Source: Nannobrachium achirus
Lineage: Eukaryota; Chordata; Actinopteri; Myctophiformes; Myctophidae
Reading direction: 5' to 3'
NCBI GenBank assembly: GCA_963921795.1
Contig: OY997658.1
Coordinates: 53,399,897-53,463,896, forward strand
Length of the DNA: 64,000 bases
In this document: positions 58,699-64,000 of the stretch, piece after piece
How the letters are laid out: each line of letters starts with the position of its first letter
Numbering within the stretch: the first letter of the stretch is position 1
Notes under the pieces: generated by a model
What the model saw: the letters and a program-made list of their open reading frames with translations, nothing else
The model's database searches: none
What the model was told of the DNA's origin: nothing
Position numbers and translations under genes: made by a program

Positions 58699-59727
58699 AT
58701 TGTACACATATAAAACAACTGAAAGGCGATCACTTGTTATAATTCTCAATTTACTCTACCTTTCAAATATATATATAGAGCAATCACTACCAGTCTAGCT
58801 TGCACTTGAAGCGAGACCTCAGGATCAAATCCTCAGAGAGCAACACAGTTTCAAGACAATGTGTTTTATTTCAAATGTCAAACAGAAACCTTTTACTTTT
58901 ACAACAGGGGATTTGGGTAACGGGACACTCCTCTTAAATGATAGAATTAGGTTGGAGTGGTGAGTTCACACGAAGAAAACTTCTTGTGAAGGTTAGCCAG
59001 GTGGGCTGGTATGAGAAATAAAAATATATATATACAAAAAGAACAGCTGAAAAGGAATGCATAGCTGGTAGGAACAAAAAAATACATTTCTCCATGCAAT
59101 AACATGTTTCCAATATGACACTGTTTAGTATGCTAATCAGTTAATTGATGTATGATAAAGATGCATCTTCCATAATTGAATCCAGAGAGAGCAATCATTT
59201 CAAAATGTATGCAATATAAAACAGCATGTTATTGAAACACAATTAGCCTATTATGATGCATGCATTACAGTCTGTATTAGCATTTTGTAAGAAAAAGGAT
59301 AAATAAATGCAAACGTCCCCATTGTCAAGCAAGATCTCAAATGCTGTGCAAATCTGTATTTGCAGTTCTATTTTTTGCCTTTGACTCAAATGAATATACA
59401 CCTTCAACCTGCCTTTATTTAAATATTACAGGACCGTTTTAATCTCTCATAAGCCAGGGATCAATCCCTCTGTATAAGAACACATAGAGAAGCTTGCATA
59501 CTCAGCCCATCATAGACTATGCAGAAATCTATTCATATTATGCAAGAGCTTGTGGCCATTTTCCTTCAGAGATGGCCATGGGGGGCTCACAAATCAGTCA
59601 AGGTTGCTATTAAATTAGTTCTTTGTCATGTTTGCAGACAGATGCTCAAGGACCTCGGCATGCCGCTGGGATTCAGGGCTGGCATTCTAACGTTGATGTG
59701 GCAATGATCACGCACACGTAACAGGCA
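58699..59727. other. no recognised feature
   Basis: AT-rich; nothing supported. Confidence 0.4.
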
Positions 59728-59809
59728 AACGCCTCCAGTGGTGGAAAAGGTGTTTACATTTTGTATATAAGTAAAAGTATCAATGCTGCAATATAGAAAT
59801 ACTTTGTTA

Positions 59810-59960
59810 GGCTGCAGCCACACCAAAATACCTAGAGTGGAATCCGCCAATGCATTTCAATGAGAATGGAGCAGAAATCCTCTACTGGCATGAAACCGCT
59901 CCATTCTCATTGAAATGCATTGGCGGATTCCACTCTAGGTATTTTGTTGTGGCAGCAGCC
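59810..59960. mobile_element. PIF/Harbinger-like MITE
   Basis: Near-perfect 64-bp TIRs beginning GGCTGCAGCCACACC (right end GTGGCAGCAGCC) and continuing CCTAGAGTGGAATCCGCCAA. 3-bp TSD TTA on both sides (59807-59809, 59961-59963). A very young-looking palindromic element. Confidence 0.8.
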
Positions 59961-60580
59961 TTACAAGTAAAAGTCTGGGATAAAAAAAATGTACTTGAGT
60001 AAAAGTACAAAAGTATTGTCATCAAAATGTACTTCTACCACTTTTTCTAGTCACATGTTCAAATACTGGATTCTGATTGGCTAAATTCCGGAGGTTATGG
60101 CAGAACAACCGCCGCAGTTGTGTGAGGACGAGATCAATGCGCCTCAGTGTACATCCGGGGACTTCAGGAGGTAGTCGGAACACCTTTCCCCCAACCAACA
60201 TATGACGGTCGTAGCGGTCCTATGTTTACTAACGTGCGTACGACGTCGCCGATTTATTTGGATCCAATGCAATCCGCCAACTTTAAAGCCCCTTTTCTCT
60301 GAACCTATGCCTTTCTGGAAGCGAACAGCCTCTATTTACGGCCGGAACGGTCCTTCTAACTGACGTTAGCTTAGCTGTATGCTAGACATCTTTCTCTGCA
60401 TGGAGTTGGCGTCATCTGGTGGTGAGTAGAAGATGTTGTTTGTGGAACTATTTGCTGTCGTCGCGGAAGTTTTATAGGCAATAATGATTGTAACTTAATA
60501 TCCTTGCAAGTTACAACTATGTGTTTTCTTTCATGTATACGGAAAAAAGTGGTAGAAAAGCTATTTACCACTCGGGGTCG

Positions 60581-60681
60581 GACATTATGCTCTGATAATG
60601 TCCTGTGTGAGGGTGTTATCGGACTCGGCTTCGCCTCGTCCGATCACCCCCTCACACAGGACATTATCAGAGCATAATGTC
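60581..60681. repeat. 101-bp near-perfect palindrome
   Basis: Arms GACATTATGCTCTGATAATG with TCCTGTGTGAGGGTG and complement; centre ATCGGAC..GTCCGAT. Outer ATTTACC / GGTAAAT also pair. No TSD identified. Confidence 0.85.
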
Positions 60682-60887
60682 CTCTCACTCGGGGTAAATT
60701 GCTTACTTAAAATACAAAAAGTGGAACGTGCTCATTATGCAGAATGTCAAAATGTGTCGCGATGCGACACATGGAAATACTCAAGTAAAGTAAAATAACT
60801 CAAAAGCGTACCGTACAGTACAGTACTTAGTTACAAGTAAATGTACTTAGTTACTTTCCACCACTGGCATTAACACACACACACACA

Positions 60888-60990
60888 CGTGACGTGAACA
60901 TGCCTCTGTATTAGTGTGTGCGTGTGTGCGTGCGTGCGTGCGTGCGTGCGTGTGCGCGCGTGCGTGCGTGCGTGTGTGTGTTTGTGTGTG
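60888..60990. repeat. GT/GC microsatellite
   Basis: Compound GTGC, GCGT and GT array. Confidence 0.9.
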
Positions 60991-62100
60991 TGTGTCTGTC
61001 GGGGTGATGTTCCATTTCACCCCAACCCCCTCCTCCCCTTCCTTAATCTGTCTCTGTTCTCCCACAGTTTCAGACTGGAAGGCATATTCATGAGAAGCAT
61101 ACTGTAATTAACCAGTCATTGTCTGGAATGGGTCCAGATGGATGAGTTATTGTTACCATTATTGATACTGGCTGGTATGAAGACCCCACTATCAGGGACT
61201 AATGCTGTTAGAATTTAGAACCCGGACACCATATCCACCACTTAGGGCCATGATGAATAGTGTTAGGCAAAATCATTTGCACCGACACTCACTCACTTCC
61301 CCTCATTTTATGTACTTTGCTTGCCTTATTAAGGCTCTTACCACAGGCTTAATCGCCTATTTAGAATTCTCCTCTTTGAAACCCAGATGTGTTTTATTCT
61401 GCATTATGTAATCGAGGTACCAGTAAATATCATTGAACTATCCCAATCAGTCTCTGTTCCCGTATGTGGGCAGTCCAGTTTTTGTTTTATGCATGGCCTA
61501 CTGTGTTTGGACACTGTTAACTAGGCTTGTGCAGTAGGCTGTCTATTTTTCCATACCATCATACCTTCCTTACATTTTATTGACGCACACGCACCCACAC
61601 ACGCAAGCACATACACACACATTTTAACAATTTATTTATGCTGACACATAATTAACTGTATACAAGGACACAAATATAGAGAGTCAGTGCAGCAGGGACA
61701 GTACAATACTTCGCCAGTACTTCTGCCTCGCTTCTGGACATCAGAATTTATTGGACAGAATTTATTGAGACGTTAGCCCCTTGAGATGCAGCATCTCATT
61801 TTAGAGGAGGTCCTAGACATATACGTGAACATTACATACAGTACAAAAACACATGAGTAAGACATTATATACAGTACAATGCAAACACACAACACGCACA
61901 GTAGCTTATCCGGCTTATCAGCCGGTGTTCAATAAACATGTATAATAGCCCACCTGGGTAACTTAAATTGATAAAGTATGTGGAGCGCTCATAACCCTTT
62001 GAAGGTCGCACCAAGAAAGAAGCTGTCAAAAAATAATTTCTTTGCATTTTCTATTCCCTTTAGGCATTAATAACAAAAATCAATTTTTTTTTTACAATAC
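60991..62100. other. no recognised feature
   Basis: Unique-looking. Short CACA-rich patch at about 61586-61620. Confidence 0.4.
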
Positions 62101-62715
62101 ACCCCCCAGTTATTAACTCATACCTCGCGATCCCCGTAGAGACCGTAGATTTCCCGCTGTACCGCGCTGCCATGCCCGTAGAGCCCGCAAAGTTTAATTA
62201 GCTTTAATCATTATGAAAGGATTAAAAGTATTAGCGCAGATTTTCGCTGATTCTGGCTCTTTAGGCCCGCCCCCCTAACTGTATCCGGTCATTTCCGGTC
62301 TGGACCGGATCCAGCTTTCCGTATCCAGTCTGAGCCTGGGCCATAGTCCCGCCTCCATTGGTTTACTGTGTAACAGAAGTGGAAGCTACTGGGCGATGGA
62401 ACGCTCGTTTTTCAATCGGATTCTTGCGTTTGGAAACTTTGATCCAGTCTCTACACGCCTGGATTATGATCCCCGCACATATCGTGCGTTTTGTGCACGA
62501 ACGTGTCCACGTGTTACCATAGCGCACAGTTGGCTTTTTTCAATGCTTTTTCATGTAAACACTGGCTGATAAGCAGAGATACAGCGTGGCAACGGATATG
62601 TCTTTTTCAATGGGGTTTTTTGTATTCGAAAGCTTGTCACCGAGTCTACACGTCTACTAGATGAGTCGCGCACAGATTGTGCACGATGCGTGCGCGTGCC
62701 CACGTTAAAAGGTAA
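62101..62715. other. CpG-rich block with internal duplication
   Basis: Denser in CG than its surroundings. Two diverged ~150-bp units (about 62390-62525 and 62585-62710) share TTTTTCAAT, GTCTACACG-like and CGTGTGCACGA-like steps. Contains GGACCGGATCC and ATTGG (CCAAT) motifs. No open frame of note. Confidence 0.5.
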
Positions 62716-63750
62716 GGACAATTTGGCAGCTGCTTACTACAGCTATGTTTAAAATGGCAGAGAAAAAGTTAAAATATAAGCCTCTACCAAATGGTAGACA
62801 TGTCCTTAATGTTAAAGGTGCATTTAATAGGGTAACATTTTTAACTGATAGCTATCAAAATGAAACTCCTCCAGTTGATTACTTACATTAAAACAAACAA
62901 AAAATGGATTACACGTTTTCTGAAACTTTATTTTTAAATGTGCAAATTATGCATTATATGCTCAACAATGCATAATTTTCATGTATTTTGGGAACATATA
63001 TCTGAAGATTGGATAATGGCAAATTGAAAAATATTGTTTCATTTTCTTGACATATTAGTGAACTTTAGATAATATGTTGAACTTTGATAATTAGGGTTGA
63101 ATAGGTGAACAGGTGTACTGTGTATGTTGATTGGACACTACTCTTTTACCACTAACAGACATCTCAACCGTTTGGTAGAGCATATTTTTTAAACAAGAAT
63201 AAAATCTTATTTTGAATGAGTAGAAGTTGTAATTATTCATAGTAAATAGTATGTTTTTAATACTTTAGTTTTACTTACACTACCTTTACCATCAACGGAC
63301 ACATCTACCGGTTGGTAAAGCATGTTTAAAAAAAAAAAATTTGACCATTATTAGATTTATTTTTATTGCATTTTGTTACATATACATGTTCAGTAACATC
63401 TCTGAGATGATAATATGTAAAAAGAATCCTCCTAGCTTTGAAATTCCTGCAGGAGAGAGCCAAGCTGTCAGGAGTGTTTTTCTTGTGTCAGATTTCCTCT
63501 GAGTCACATGACTTGGAAAGCATAGTTTGTGAAGTCACTGCACCCTCAGGTGGATATTATTGGCCATCAAACACCTCAACCAAATGGTAGAGATGGCTGA
63601 ATGAGGTTGATTTAATTTCAGCATTGTTTTCAATGAGAAATATGGACTTAAAATGTGCTCTACCATTTTGGTTGAGAAAACCATCAAAACACACGGGACA
63701 CCCTCTCAAACTATACACCTCAAAGAGCGAGGAGTTGATATGGGGAATAT
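62716..63750. other. AT-rich stretch with repeated CTACCNNNTGGTAG-like motif
   Basis: Five occurrences of a short palindromic motif (CTACCAAATGGTAGA and variants) at about 62798, 63168, 63308, 63577 and 63659. Otherwise nothing recognised. Confidence 0.5.
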
Positions 63751-64000
63751 GTTGATTGATTGAAGAGTTTATTAGCAGTGTGTACAGTTTCATGACAGTA
63801 CAAATCACTGGTACAAGGTCAACTAAAAGGAGATCTTAGTAGGCTTTATGGCTTATTTACACAGGAACCACTTTATGTATCTCATATAACATTGAAAGAC
63901 AGATGGATAGAACAGAGTACTTTGCATTGCATAACATCAATAACAAAAGCAGACAAGACAAGAAAAAAAGACGATAAAAATAACAGACGGGGGCTTAGTC
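63751..64000 (-). mobile_element. LINE 3' end, cut by window edge
   Basis: Second copy of the family at 35809: minus-strand end ...CTAATAAACTC then TTCAATCAATCAAC. Shared CACTGGTACAAGGTC and CATATAACATTGAA. Runs off the right edge. Confidence 0.65.

Larger units (their letters stand above)
59736..60866. mobile_element. hAT-family copy (CAGTGGTGGAAA) with internal insertions
   Basis: Left CAGTGGTGGAAAAGG, right CTTTCCACCACTG with the AGTTACAAGTAAATGTACTT subterminal repeat. Flanking 8-mers do not match (AACGCCTC, GCATTAAC), so it may be two partial copies. Interrupted by a MITE (59810-59960) and by a block of about 60030-60700 with ACCACTTTTTC / GAAAAAAGTGGT ends. Confidence 0.65.

Noticed and set aside
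59728-60874. A single clean hAT insertion with TSD between 59736 and 60866
   Set aside because: The ends look right but the flanking 8-mers differ, so I list it as a disrupted or composite copy.

Overview
The window looks like non-coding DNA from a ray-finned (teleost) fish. The evidence is the repeat content: tRNA-headed SINE, L2-type and RTE-like LINE pieces, many non-autonomous hAT elements with 8-bp target-site duplications (TSDs), TTAA-target and PIF/Harbinger-like MITEs, Helitron/Helentron-like elements, and very dense microsatellites (GT, GA, CATA, GTGC, GGAA). I found no host protein-coding gene I would defend and no intact transposase. Nearly all long open frames are translations of simple repeats or of transposon interiors. 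No retrovirus-like, LTR or Polinton copy was recognised.

Layout. 0-5 kb: SINE head, two TTAA MITEs sharing one TTAA, then three hAT elements. 5-9 kb: palindromic repeats and one arm of a hAT family. 8.9-11.2 kb: a three-level nest, hAT inside hAT with a Helentron-like element (9491-10823) inside that, carrying a 37-bp tandem array. 11.2-19 kb: hAT and LINE fragments, two palindromic MITEs, a 32-bp minisatellite and degenerate telomere-like DNA. 19.4-23.8 kb: four hAT elements nested in one another, every one with a perfect 8-bp TSD. 24-28 kb: microsatellites. 28.3-30 kb: a Helentron-like element. 31-36 kb: LINE relics and a 3.1-kb giant foldback. 36.7-38.9 kb: a TTAA MITE and another Helentron-like element. 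41.7-48.3 kb: L2 3' end, three Helentron-like copies (one nested in a hAT), and a piggyBac-like element with TTAA ends. 50-64 kb: microsatellites, more hAT copies (including an empty-site paralogue of the 9-11 kb nest), LINE fragments, a nested PIF/Harbinger-like MITE and a 100-bp palindrome.

Two signals stand out. (1) A ~50-90 bp palindromic core, arm GATCTACAAGCTCACAACG, occurs about 16 times, inside at least six or seven hAT families with different termini and also outside them. In several copies the two arms have changed together, so pairing is kept. (2) Seven Helentron-like elements share 3' ends of the form hairpin + CTRG (one mutated) followed by T. Four of them carry about 32 perfect CCATATATGG sites (the CArG-box consensus of serum response factor), many in tandem arrays. 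A paralogous empty site in the window confirms the insertion boundaries of one of them.
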